From: Oikopleura dioica
Lineage: Eukaryota; Chordata; Appendicularia; Copelata; Oikopleuridae
Assembly (NCBI GenBank): GCA_907165135.1
Contig: OU015569.1
Span: 6,944,001-7,008,000, forward strand
Direction of reading: 5' to 3'
DNA length: 64,000 nucleotides
Part shown: positions 49,802 to 60,899 of the stretch, one piece after another
Numbering within the stretch: the first letter of the stretch is position 1
Layout: each line of letters starts with the position of its first letter
Program-made: the position numbers and the translations under genes
Notes under the pieces: generated by a model
Database searches by the model: none
What the model saw: the letters and a program-made list of their open reading frames with translations, nothing else
What the model was told of the DNA's origin: nothing

Positions 49802-50892
49802 ATGACTACGTTATCCTCACTTCTGAAAGAAAGGATCACGGTTCATCTTGAAAAGACAATTGGAAAAGGACTTTTTGATAAAGAACTTCCAGACTACGTG
49901 ATTCTACTCCTTACAAACGGCAAAGCCAAAAAGGAAATAACAAATGAACTATCTGAGTTTATTGCTGAAGGTACAGGTAGTTTTTGATGCGTTATTTGTT
50001 CTATGAAAACATTTTAGCAACAAAGCTCGTGGAATGGGTATTCAACGAAATTGATGTTATCAAAAAGGAAAAACTGAAAGAGTCCACTGAAAAGAGGAAG
50101 AAAAAAGAGGAGGAAAAACGTTTAAAGCGCGAACAAAAAAGGTTACAAATAGAAAAAGCAGAGAGGGAAAAAGCGGAAAAGAAAAAGGCAGTTGCCCGTC
50201 CTCCGGCCCCGATCGCAGTTTCGTCCGACGAAGATATCCTTAAGCCGCCTCCGTTGATCAGAGGAAGAAGGGAACGTATACGATCCCACGAAAAGCCAAG
50301 AAGTCGCAGCTCATCGTCTTCAAGCTCGTCTTCATCATCGACATCATCTTCAAGTTCTTCATCGAGTTCGTCTCCTACAAGAAGACGTAAATATTCCCGC
50401 TCAAGAAGCCGCTCTAAGAAAATAAGCCGGAAAAACAGAAAAAAGAAGTCAAGAAGTCGTAGTAGAAGTACTCGTTCCCGCAGCCCAGCAAAAATACAAA
50501 AGCGAGTTGTCCAGAAAACGCAGAAAGCCTTCGCTGAAGTAGCGATTACCCGAACGATCAAGCGAGATCGTGGAGTTGTCGATCCTGATTCTTCCGTTCA
50601 AAGGATCGACTTAATCGAAGAAAAGTCACCGCCAAGACGCAGGCGGAAAAAGTCAATCGAAAGAATGGAGAAACTGAAAACTACACCTGCTCACATGCTC
50701 ATCATGCCGGATACGAATCCCTTCTCAGGTAAAGATCAGCACAGAATAATACGAACTGTAATTGGTTCGGATAGACAGCGATCTATACTTACTGTTCACC
50801 CTCTAGAGTCTAGACTTATGTTCTATTTCCAGCTGAGAATTATCTTTGACGATCTCAATCCGATTACGATCTATCGTAACCCTAGATACTAG
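49802..50892 (+). CDS. PWI-like (ZC3H14/Nab2 N-terminal) SR-rich protein
   Basis: Plus strand, ATG at 49802 immediately after TTTTTCAG. The first 75 residues (LKERITVHLEKTIGKGLFD, ELPDYVILLLTNGKAKKEIT, LVEWVFNEIDVIKK), split by one GT-AG intron, match the PWI-like fold at the N-terminus of ZC3H14/Nab2, which binds poly(A) RNA and guides export. A Lys/Glu helix, a serine run (50306-50370) and an Arg/Ser stretch (SRSRSRSKK, SRSRSTRSRSP) follow. A conserved-looking segment near 50680-50760 reads LKTTPAHMLIMPDTNPFSG. I see none of the CCCH fingers that end ZC3H14. A GTAAAG donor near 50730 could lead to more exons. Nuclear RNA-processing role inferred. Confidence 0.65.
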
Positions 50893-51038
50893 TAGCACTG
50901 TCCCGCTGAGTAAGTCAGCGCTCTCCCGCCCTCCTTCGGCCAGTTAAATGGCATATAACCAGCGCGAAACAAGCTTATCATCAGAAAATACAAACAAGAA
51001 ATAGCAATACTCCAAAAGAAAACAATCAAAAGACCGCA

Positions 51039-51365
51039 ATGGCAGTTACACGCTCTGCTACGAAAGCAGGACGAGCAAAGCTTACCATGGTACTACCGAA
51101 CAGTCCCATGAAAACTGCGAAACTCCGCTTCAAAATGAACGCTCAGAAAAAATCCGTTACGCCGAAATCCGCTACGCCGAAATCCACTACGCCGAAATCC
51201 ACTACGCCGAAATCAACTACGCCGAAATCCGCTACGACAAAATCCGCTCGACGATCACTGTTTTTCTCCCCAACAAAACCGGTGAAGAAGGACAAACCTA
51301 AGTCCGCCAGCAATCCAGCTGCGTTGCCCTTCTCGGTTAAAACAGAAGCTTTGGATATCTACTAG
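51039..51365 (+). CDS. Basic protein with TPKS repeats
   Basis: Single open frame of 108 codons, MAVTRSATKAGRAKLTM to EALDIY. The centre is a run of (S/T)-(A/T)-T-P-K pentapeptides from a 15-base tandem repeat (51151-51248). TPK/SPK motifs are typical of CDK-phosphorylated, DNA-binding linker-histone-like or mitotic proteins, but this is only composition. It could be a stand-alone small gene or an upstream exon of the ankyrin gene that follows. No family recognised. Confidence 0.45.
   Translation: MAVTRSATKAGRAKLTMVLPNSPMKTAKLRFKMNAQKKSVTPKSATPKSTTPKSTTPKSTTPKSATTKSARRSLFFSPTKPVKKDKPKSASNPAALPFSVKTEALDIY
51151..51248 (+). repeat. 15-base tandem repeat encoding TPKS units
   Basis: About six copies of a unit close to ACGCCGAAATCCGCT, differing at one or two positions. 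All are in frame, so length changes add or remove whole pentapeptides. Confidence 0.85.
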
Positions 51366-51476
51366 AAGCACGACAACCAAGAAGAAAGCAGAATCGACCC
51401 TAGAAAACTTTCTTATAACGGAAAAATCTATCTCCTTCTCACTGTTAACAAAAATAAAAGAAAAAAGTTCGAATTA

Positions 51477-53662
51477 ATGACTTTATTTTTCGATGAGACC
51501 GATCATAACTCACTCAAAGAGCATTTCATTAATTTATCGGTAGATAATGCTGAATCGAGCGAAGAAAACGAGTGGGCTCCGAAATCGCCTCCATCAACCA
51601 AATCCTCTAGTTCAGACAACGCGAAATTAAGAGGACTGGAGAGCACAATGAAAGAGCGCATAGCTGCCAAACTAACGAAAAGTAAAGCCCCAAATAACGT
51701 GTCGCCGAGCAAAAACCAGACTTCCAACAACGTCGATTTAATAAAGCAGTTCGAGCGAAAAATTAACAATAACTCTGATGAATTCGGTCCTCCATTACCC
51801 CCAAAAGTCATTGATAATAATGTTTCGGAATCTGCTGACCTCCGTCGATCCGTGATTATTAATCAGGGTAACAAGAACAATGATGATTCGTCGTCTCCTG
51901 TCCCAACCGACGGGGAAGAAGAATATGAGGATGAAGTTGACACCTCCAAAGAAGCTTCAAAGCGTGAAGTCGTCCCAATCGTCACGAGCTCAGTACGCCA
52001 ACCTGAATATGTACCAGAACCTACTATTTCTGACAAAAAAGAATCTACTTCTACAAAAGAGTTGCCGAACAAAAAATCTCTCTTGGAGAAAACTGAAAAG
52101 AGCTCTGCCGAGGTAGTACTTTGAAAAATCATCCTTATCTTCTTAATAATATAGTCAACTTATGTGATAACTGATGAGTTCTTAGTCTTCTAAAAGAGTA
52201 TTTAGGCTGTAACAAATGTCATGGCAGACTTTAGAAAGTCCAACAAAAATGGGTGGACGAAAATGCATACTCTAGCTGGCACTGGAAAGTTGTATAAAAT
52301 CAGAAGCTTCTTAAAAAGGGACGACTTGGCATTAATCGATCAATCGGGGACAAGGTAATCCTCATTTCAAGTCTAATGAACTATAGGTTTCAAGTGTTCT
52401 CCATGAAGCGACGAAAAAGGGATTTCTCTGGCAAGTTTCAAACTTGCTGGATGGCAAATTGTTAATGTTGACGGACAAACTTGGCATTACTCCGTTTCAT
52501 TTGGCTACTGAGCGAAAAGAGCTCTACATTTTGTCTTCGATAGCAGGGTAAACCAACGCAATCTGAACACAATTTAATATGCGTGACTGCCTGTTCACGG
52601 GTAGTATAAGTTCTAAGATTGTGCTGGTTAACCATGCGTAAGACTTTTCTGAGCTTGATGTCAATGTCGTGGACAAGTCGGGACGTACATCGTTGCATAT
52701 TGCTGCCCAAGGCAATTATGTCGATGGTATCAAAAAACTGATGGCAGAAGGCGCTTCGTCCAGTTTCCCATAATTGGTGAATTTATTTTATAAAGAACTC
52801 TTGAATTATTTTTTATGAGGCTTTTACGTTTCGAATAATACGGTATTTTTACTTAACTTAATTAAATAATAAATGTCATTAATTTTGTATTATTTCTCAT
52901 AGACTCTCAGTAGATGCCTAGTTTAACACAATAACTAGAGGAACATACTGTACTGTTTAGTTCAACCTTTTATGGGAAACCGGAACTAGACCACAATCAA
53001 AGACGCTAAAGGTAGGCAAGCGCATGAGTTTGCCACGGACCCAGCGTTGGTAACGTTACTCGGCGGGACGCCTCTTCCTGCCGATAAGAAGGTGATCCGA
53101 ATCAATCCAAAAATGATAAATATGGTTCCACCAAATATGCTTCAACATGCGAATACCGTGGCACAGCAGCAAGCCCCTCCAACAAATGGAACTCTTCACC
53201 AAAGTGTCCCGGTGAGAGTGCATCATCAGCATGTGGCTCCTCATCAACATGTTGCGCCTCATCACCACACTGCTCTAATGCCTGAGCAGATTCCAAACTT
53301 CCAGAAGACGCGCCACACTATTAACAGACATGTACCGCGAATGAGCTTACCTCCTGATGTGTCCATGAGGAAGATTTCTTCGGAGACGAGCAACACAACC
53401 TTAGATGTGACAGCTAAGCCTCCTGCAAAACATATAAATGAACCGAAGAAGAATGAGCTCGACCCAACAACGAAGGCAAAATCTAAGGAAGAAGGACCGA
53501 AACTGCAATTACCTCAAGATAAAACATATCTAGATAAAATCAACGATGAGAAATCTGAATCTGATGAAAGTGATAATGACGAGAGGTATGCTTTCGGTCT
53601 GATGGAAAATAGTAAACACTCATTTTAGTTGTAGAAGATATAAAGGAGGCCGAAGCTGGTAA
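51477..53662 (+). CDS. Ankyrin-repeat protein, family uncertain
   Basis: Plus strand from ATG 51477 (MTLFFDETDHNSLKEHFINL). A disordered acidic/Ser-rich N-terminal exon (about 205 residues, ends KSSAE) joins by GT-AG introns to ankyrin repeats: GWTKMHTLAGTGKLYKIRSF, SVLHEATKKGFLWQVSNLL, LGITPFHLATERKELYILSS, SGRTSLHIAAQGNYVDGIK, and a last GASSNAKGRQAHEFATD. A His/Gln-rich stretch (about 53215-53280) and a charged tail follow; the likely end is RRYKGGRSW at 53662. Ankyrin repeats mediate protein binding; the partner is unknown. The last ankyrin join is canonical when the acceptor is taken at CAAAG before 53009. About five repeats. Confidence 0.6.
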
Positions 53663-54408
53663 AAAATCTGCAATATCTTTTAATAAAATTCACCTGACTC
53701 ACGAACAGTTAGTTCATCGTAAACTTTTATGAATGATAACTCCTATATCAAGGGATTATCATGCGCTATTTATCATTTAAGCTTTCTTTGGATTACCGCA
53801 GGTTACTCAATTGATTGACTTAAAGGCGTTCAAATGTGCAAGGCAACAAAGGGATAATAATTCACAAGTTGTGAAATCACAACAAGGAAGTTAAAAATTA
53901 AGAAAGCTGAATCCTATTCTGCACCCTCCTGGAGAGAAGCTTTCTCTGAAAATCTACGCAGAATATATTGCAATCTCGTAAGGTGTTATTTCACGGAAAT
54001 AAAGTAAATCATTTTTGCAATAAAATTATTCTCAATTCCACTAGAGTTGATCGATTATTATTATTTGTCTGCTGGAGGGTGTCGTTCGTGATAAATGGGC
54101 GTTGCGCCTTCACTGGGCATTCAGACTACCTCAAGACTTATCACTATTCCAGAGGGCGAACAGAGATCAGCGGAAGAACAGTGAGTAACATTTTATTTTC
54201 ATAGAGGTTTATGCGACTGAATGACGGAAAATATTAAGTCAGACCTTACCCTCAGGCCTTGGCTATAATTTGGCTTATTTTTAATATCGAAAAATTATTA
54301 TTATAATTTTAACGAAATCGCAAAAAAATATTTTTAGTGAGTGGGAAACTTCCCTGGCTTCAGGGGCGCTGGTTCCATTTCTCCGAAAATGTACAAGAGG
54401 AGGCGACG
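53663..54408. other. Intergenic / possible 5' exons of SLC5 gene
   Basis: AT-rich. A short frame at 53968-54204 may be an untranslated or first exon of the transporter; not secure. Confidence 0.3.
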
Positions 54409-56996
54409 ATGCTCGCATTCAAATCCTCAAAGTTTGCTAAAGACGCTGAGTGGTGGGATATCGTGAAGCAAAGCTCAACAACCATGGGTTGGGGAGATTG
54501 GCTTGTTTTCGTTTTTTGTCTTGGATTTCCCATGGCAGTGGGCGTCTTCTTCATGATGCAGTTTGAGTTCCGAATGCCGTATCGGCGTTTTCGTCATTAA
54601 TATTCGAGGGTTATCTCGACTTTTTCTCAGATATTATGATATTTACCTTTTTTACGACCTTTTTTAACTCAAGTGAAAGGCAAAACAGGCGGCAAAAAAT
54701 AACCCTGGTGGAGCCATGGAAGAGTATATGATGGCTAGTAAGTCTGCAAAAGTGCTTCCATTAGCGCTCTCCATTGTGACGTCTTTCATGTCAGCGATCA
54801 CTGTCTTGGGCGTACCTGGTGATGTTCCAGCTTCCAACACCATGTATATATGGTTTCTCATCACATTTACAAGTGTTTGCGCCTTAACCGCATTAGTATA
54901 TGTTCCCGTATTTTACAAAATGGAGATCAAGTCCACTTATGAATACCTGAACAGGAACAGAGTAGCAGCATCGTAATCATAATCAAATCCAATGAGAGGA
55001 TCTTCAATTCAATGTATCAAATTGACTAAACTCTGGTCTAAGACGCTTTGGAAACGCCACTCGACTCATGGCTGTTCTCGCTTTCATCATTCAAACAGCT
55101 TTATACCTCGGGATCGTTATCTATGCACCCGCACTCGCCCTTTCTAAGACCACTGGACTTAACCTTTGGGGCGTCGTAGTTGGAACTGGCATTGTTTGCA
55201 TCATTTACACTACTCTTGGAGGAATGAAGGCAGTTATTTGGACTGGTGTGTTCCAGGCTCTCGTTATGTTTGGTGGCTTCTTCGCGGTTATCATTTTTGG
55301 CTGTTACGATCTTGGCTGGGGTGAAATTTGGAGGATCAACCAGGAGGAGCATCGTCTCGACTTATGGGATTTTAGTACCGATATTCGCCAAAAGCACACT
55401 TTTTGGACGATTCTTTTCGCCGGTCAAATGGTCTGGCTGAGTCTTTATGCCACTTCTCAAGCACAAGTGCAGCGATATATGTCCTCTAAAACGTTGAAAG
55501 ACGCACAGTTAGCGATCGGAATAAATGTTATTGGTCTTTGGTTTATTAACGCCGCCGCAATAGCATGTGGAATGGTTATTTTCGGGAATAGGGGCGAACT
55601 CTATAAACGTAAAATAATCAGGTGCGCGTGGAGTCTTTAAATTTTATTTCTTTGTCAAAAGATTATGAGTTCACGAAAGCTTTCTGGTACAGGTGTGATC
55701 CAATCGCCATGGGTCGAATTACTGGCACTGATCAGTATTTCCCTTATTTTGTTGTTTCCAAGCTATCACATCTTTGGGGAGTCGCTGGCCTTCATGTGTC
55801 CTCAGTATATGCTGGTTCACTTTCGACAGTTTCTTCTGGAATCAACGCAATGGCTATGGTGCATTATTTTTTTAATTCATGGAATCATTCTTTCTAGTGC
55901 ACGATGGAGGACTTTATCAAGCCTTACAAAACGCTCACAGACGCACAACAGAAAAATCTCTCGATGATTCTCGTAATCATTTATGGAAGTCTCTCGATTT
56001 TAATCGCATGGCTTGCTTCTGTTCTTGGCCCAGTTCTTCAGGCGGCATTGTCCATTTTGGGTAACTCCGAAGAGCTAAATTTATAATATCTATTATTAGG
56101 TATTCTTGGTGGACCTCTTGTGGCCATCTTTACCATGGGAATCGTTTTTCCTTTTGCCAATCAAAAAGGTGCAATTTTCGGTTCTGTGTGCGGTGTGGCT
56201 TTCGGCTGGGTGATCTTTGCATTTTCAAAAGCCGACCCCAAGTCGTCCATTCTCAAATCATATATACCTCCTACTATCGAATTCGATCAGTGTAATTCAA
56301 ATTGGACAGGTATTATTTGAAATTTTTCTTAGACCATCAAATATATTTTTTAGCTGATATCGATAGCTATTTGACTATCAAGGAAGTAAGACAATACGAA
56401 TTTCTTAAGCATGCGAGAGGAGCAGAAGCTGCATGTGAAGCAGATATAACTGACGAAAGGTTTCTTTATTGCCTATTTTTTTTAATTGTAAAATTTGAAA
56501 TAGTTACTATTGCGGAGAATATGAACGGGAAATCACTTCAATCGACGGAGAAGGCGTGTGGGAGCGATTCTATCACATGTCATATTTGTATATGTCAATG
56601 ATCTGCTTCATAATCTCTATGGTTGTTGGATTAACCGTCTCTGCCCTTACTGGAGGACTTTCAGAAGAATATAGAAAATCTCATTCCAAGGAAATGTTCA
56701 ACACGTTTTTCCCGAGCTCTTACTACAGGTTTTCGATAGATTCGTCAGCAATACTAAAATCATTTGAAGCCGCGAGGAAGATGAGAAGTCACAAGACAGG
56801 AGAGACGGGGAAGACATTGAATTTATCCAAACTTCGAATCCGTACTAGAATTTTAAAAAATATTTCTTTACAGCCTTGCAAATACAAAGTAATAAATTAT
56901 GAAAAAATGAGTCTGCAATGCCTTTATACAAGTCCTCTCCGATTTCAAAGATCTAAAAATAATTCTAATTTGGGACAGATTCTAGCCTATTTGTGA
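54409..56996 (+). CDS. SLC5-family sodium/solute symporter (SLC5A5/6/8/12 branch)
   Basis: Plus strand. From about 54409: TM1 WGDWLVFVFCLGFPMAVGVF, then EYMMASKSAKVLPLALSIVT and SFMSAITVLGVPGDV (the conserved TM2 helix of the sodium/solute symporter family), MAVLAFIIQTALYLGIVIY, TTLGGMKAVIWTGVFQALVM, SLYATSQAQVQRYMSSKTLK (family hallmark), SVYAGSLSTVSSGINAMA, GPVLQAALSILG, and FTMGIVFPFANQKGAIFG. The best fit is the multivitamin, iodide or monocarboxylate carriers. Around 13 TM helices are expected. Introns are short and GT-AG; the join before FWYRCDPIAMGRI uses the GTAAAA donor and acceptor GTCAAAAG. The N-terminus and the end (56757 or 56996) are uncertain. The substrate cannot be read from sequence. 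Confidence 0.88.
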
Positions 56997-59900
56997 AGAT
57001 GGGATGAACGGGTTCGGCATAAATAATCCGGACCTATCCAAAATCAAAGAGGATCATCCACCCTTAGTTCAATTAATAACCGAGAATGCGGGCGCTCTTT
57101 CTCACTTCATATTTTCATTATTTTGATTGAGCGATTTCGAATTCTGTCTAAGAGCCACAAATTGAAGCTTATCCCAAAGCTGCGTATTATTGATAAGTTC
57201 ACCCACGATTGAACTACATGGCGAAACAATGATAACAGTAATAAAATATTCTTTTTGGAAGATCATTATTAATGCTACAAAAGCGAATCTGCTTTTTAGG
57301 AAGCCCCTGAGGTTTGTCTGTATCAACCTTAAGCAAGGATAAAAGAAGAATGGCCAAAGCATCTTAAAATTTTAGGAAGAGAGGTAGAACGCAAGCCAAA
57401 CAAGTGTGCACAGTTGTAGTCGAAACCGGCATCGAACTAGTTTTAAGGGTTCAGGAAAAACTCTTTCTTTCAATTTGACATGAATTCTTAATATCGTGTC
57501 ATCGGTTTCATAGTTTGTTAATTCTTTGATCTGTCCTGTGAACTTGAGCCCACACAAACAGGCAGATGCTCATAATCTATGAAACATCAATACTTTCAAT
57601 ATTGTGAATGCAGCCCACTATTCTAATCAATCGTAGTCTGCACCAGCAAAGTATTTAGTAACACCTTTTTCTCCAAATTGAACATTTCAAAATTACCCGT
57701 AGTGCAGCCGCAAGTACTAGCGGTCTTTCGCGGTCAACCCATTTCATACTCTACTTGCAATTATGAATTATAAACGCAGCAACAGTCCAAAGCAAGAAGA
57801 AGATTTCTACGCTCATTATTACTGACTTGCTCGATTATTGGCTTATGATTTGGGCTTTTTCTGAACTGGCAGCTTCATCAAAAATTTAAATGCTGTAACT
57901 GAGTTGTTTGAATTGTGTACCCGGAAAAAGTGGTACAAATTATAGCTTGAAATTTTCAAAGCAAATAGCATTTATACTAGGTTTGAATAAACGATGAATC
58001 TACCGGTGAAATTAAAGCTTTTGGAAGAGTAAATAGTGTATCTATTTCCAAGATTAAAATCTTGGCCTCGTCCATTACGTCCAAACAGTTAAATGTAAAA
58101 AAAAACGACTGGCAAGTATCGAATTGAAAGTCAGGAGAGCGCTAGTGGTTTGATGAAGTAATTACATCTTTTTCCTCATCTACTAAAATAAAAGAAAGAA
58201 GATAAGTCAGCTGAGATCCGCTTGAATTGGAAATGAGTAGAAGCCCAATTGGGTCCGTGCATTAGAACCCCTCATTTTTTATAAATGATTCGCGATGCCT
58301 CTCACTGGACACTGTCACGCTGTGTGCCCAACAGCATCATCGTCTCCTATCTCGGGTAGAAGCAGGTGGAAGAAGCCCTCTCTGTTTCTTCTTTTTATAC
58401 TTCTCGGCAGCGGCGAATAAAAAGAGAAGCAGTCACTATTTTATCCGAGAAACCGCCTTTCCAAGGAGACAAAATAACGACATTCAAAAAGCGAGTACTT
58501 TGACCAGAGAAATTATATGAAATAGAGAACCAGGCAGCGAAACTGGAAAAGATCATTAAGACAAGGTAATTTGATTTATTATTTCGAATTTAGACTATGT
58601 ACTTGTTATTTTTGTTCTTGAAGTGATTTAGTAAATCAACATTATTAAAAGACGCCAGTTTAGAGGCATAAATTGGTGATTCAGATAGCTGTGAAAGGCT
58701 TCAATTCTTCCAGACAACACCAGGGAAAATTCTGATTAAAATAATTGTAGAATGTTAATTTGTCTATATTCGGCTGCGCGCAATTAAAATTTAAGACGGC
58801 TGATTTTTCTAAAAGCCCGAATGCAAGAGCTCTACTGAGAGCTCTCGAGAGCGCCGCTTTTTGAAAGTTGCTAAAAAGGATTTCCTTATTTGATAAAAAG
58901 AATTCTTTATAAGGAAAAAACGGAAAAGTAAACAAAATGCAAAATACCAATTTAACGCTCAATGGGTTTGCATTAGTCTTGAGATTTACTCCGGGTTGTG
59001 CGATGATTTGTAACAAATTAATTATCCCTCAGACAAATAAATCAAAAAATCGCGATTGGGCCGATGCCGCAGCACGCTCCTCCAGTTATTAGAATTGCAG
59101 TGATGATCGGGACGAAGTCTTTTTTACATTGCTTGAATATGAATACCTTAGAGAAATCTTAAGAAAAGCATCAAGAAGTACCACCCACAACAAGTAAAGC
59201 AAGCTTAGTCGATGTGGTCGATTCTCCTTCTTTTTTTCTTGGAAAAAATGATGCCGATGAGAGGAGACGGCCCTTCTTTTTTCGTTTTTTACGAAGGTGC
59301 GTGTGTCTGGCCCTTTGATCCCGATATCGAGTGACAGACTTTGACTTAGAAGAGTTTCGTTTCGCATGATGTCCGCATTCGATAGCGAGTAACATTTTAT
59401 CGAATATTAGATGTAGAAGAAAAAGAAGTGTAAGGCGTGCGAGAACAAAATTAATATTCTTCCCAGGCGACTGATTAACCCCCTGAACTGCGTTCGTCCC
59501 GATTTATAATCGGAATCAAAATAAAAAGCAGCTTTTATTGTTAAGGGGTCACTATGATTAGAATTCTGTGTCGATTGAATTCTTTATCTCGCGAAATTAT
59601 TGATAAGAGCTAAGTACCTCTGCGCGCTCAGATATCCTCGAAATTAATCGTTGTTTGCCACAAACTTAATTCTAGCAGAAGCTTATAAAATGTGTAATAC
59701 ACGCTTTTTATAAAAATAAATATGACGTCAGAAAACCTTTTTATTGCCAACGCTAGTTACGAGATAGTATATTTAATTTATGATGGCGAAAAACCATGAC
59801 AGAAACGATAGAACAGACTTCTATTTGACAGAAATGAGAATTATTATTGATGGAGAATCGGGTTATGACTGGGTCAAGGGGTAGAACAAAGGAGGACATC

Positions 59901-60191
59901 ATGTCATCTGAGGACATTGTCTCAGAGAGGGTTGAGCGTTGAATATTCATGCTTGCATCTTTCTAGCCCGGTCAATAGATTCGTAATTATTGATTGCGAT
60001 AGTTATGATTTCTGATGGCTCAATTTCGAGAAAGGATGGCCGTGAATTAAAATTGAGGAGATAAGTGAGCCCTTCGATAGAATGCGACGAGCTACAGTTA
60101 GAAGACTCCTCTGCAGGGGCTTATTAATAATTCAGAAGAAAGCGGAGACAACCAAATGCTATTTAACTCGGCTTAAATTAATTTAAATAAG
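56997..60191. other. Gene-poor stretch
   Basis: About 3.2 kb of AT-rich DNA with short ORFs on both strands, none with recognisable motifs or exon structure. Confidence 0.4.
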
Positions 60192-60422
60192 CTATTACCA
60201 TCAATTCGCCCAGGAGAAAATCCTCACAATAAACTAAAACTGCATTTTGATATCAACGAGGAGAGCGGCAAGTCCATAAATAAGGAGAATGTTTTTGCTC
60301 AAGGTACGCTTCAAATAAAGGTAGAAATAGTTAGGAAGGGTGCACATAAAAAAGATGAGCTTGTTTTGGAAGATGATCGGGGCGGAAAGAAGCGCGAAAT
60401 TTTCGTCGCAAAATTTTCGTAG
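60192..60422 (+). CDS. Open frame reading like protein, possible exon or fragment
   Basis: An open frame (LLPSIRPGENPHNKLKLHFD, ESGKSINKENVFAQGTLQI, KDELVLEDDRGGKKREIF) with alternating hydrophobic positions, ending at TAG 60422. There is no start codon and no clear splice partner upstream. The pattern faintly recalls a TGF-beta family prodomain, but no cysteine-knot region is found nearby, so I do not assign it. Further frames at 60530-60650 (SYKNALSEEEIRVEEKSKNF) and 60660-60900 could be linked exons. It could be a decayed gene. Confidence 0.25.
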   Translation, partial: LLPSIRPGENPHNKLKLHFDINEESGKSINKENVFAQGTLQIKVEIVRKGAHKKDELVLEDDRGGKKREIFVAKFS

Positions 60423-60534
60423 GCGCGGAGCCGGGCCATGAGTTGGCTCGGGCCCCCCACCGCCTCCGTGGTGGCCTCTCGTCGGCCTGGCTCCAACGCG
60501 GCCCTTCACCTCCAGTGACCCCATTCCCCCAAGC
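60422..60534. other. GC-rich block with fold-back potential
   Basis: About 113 bases of roughly 70% G+C in DNA that is otherwise AT-rich. CGCGGAGCCGGGCC near the left end pairs imperfectly with GGCCTGGCTCC...CGCG near the right, and an inner CCACC/GGTGG stem is present. Origin unknown. Confidence 0.5.
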
Positions 60535-60899
60535 AAAGTTAGATAGCTACAAGAATGCTCTCTCTGAAGAAGAAATAAGGGTGGAAGAGAAGTCAAAAAA
60601 TTTTAATTTTATAAAGAGATTAATTGAAGACAAGCCTGTAGAAGAAATATAACATTCGAGAATTTGCCGGTTCGGAAATATCTCTTGAATTATCTTGTAA
60701 GTTTGCAATTAAATTGAATGGTCGTTTATCAAATAGAAACTTTGATATTATGGATGCCGGGAAATTTGAACAAGACTTTACTGGTAGGATTCCTACCGTA
60801 GGAAGCCAAATTAGTCTGGGCGATATAAGTTTATGGGTTTTACGCATCGATAGTCGTTATTCATCAACTTTATATAGAATTAGTGGGGCGAGATCGAAG

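Noticed and set aside
50001-50561. 186-codon minus-strand frame rich in Leu/Phe
   Set aside because: Antisense of the Lys/Glu and Ser/Arg low-complexity region of the SR protein.
52750-53010. Apparent non-canonical join between the last two ankyrin repeats
   Set aside because: Donor GTTTCC with acceptor CAAAG gives GASSNAKGRQ in frame and matches the ankyrin consensus.
55600-55720. Apparent non-canonical intron before CDPIAMG in the SLC5 gene
   Set aside because: A GTAAAA donor and GTCAAAAG acceptor join in frame (KHYEFTKAFWYRCDP), so canonical splicing works.
60192-60422. TGF-beta prodomain assignment
   Set aside because: Only a vague beta-strand pattern; no signal peptide, cleavage site or cysteine-knot domain nearby.
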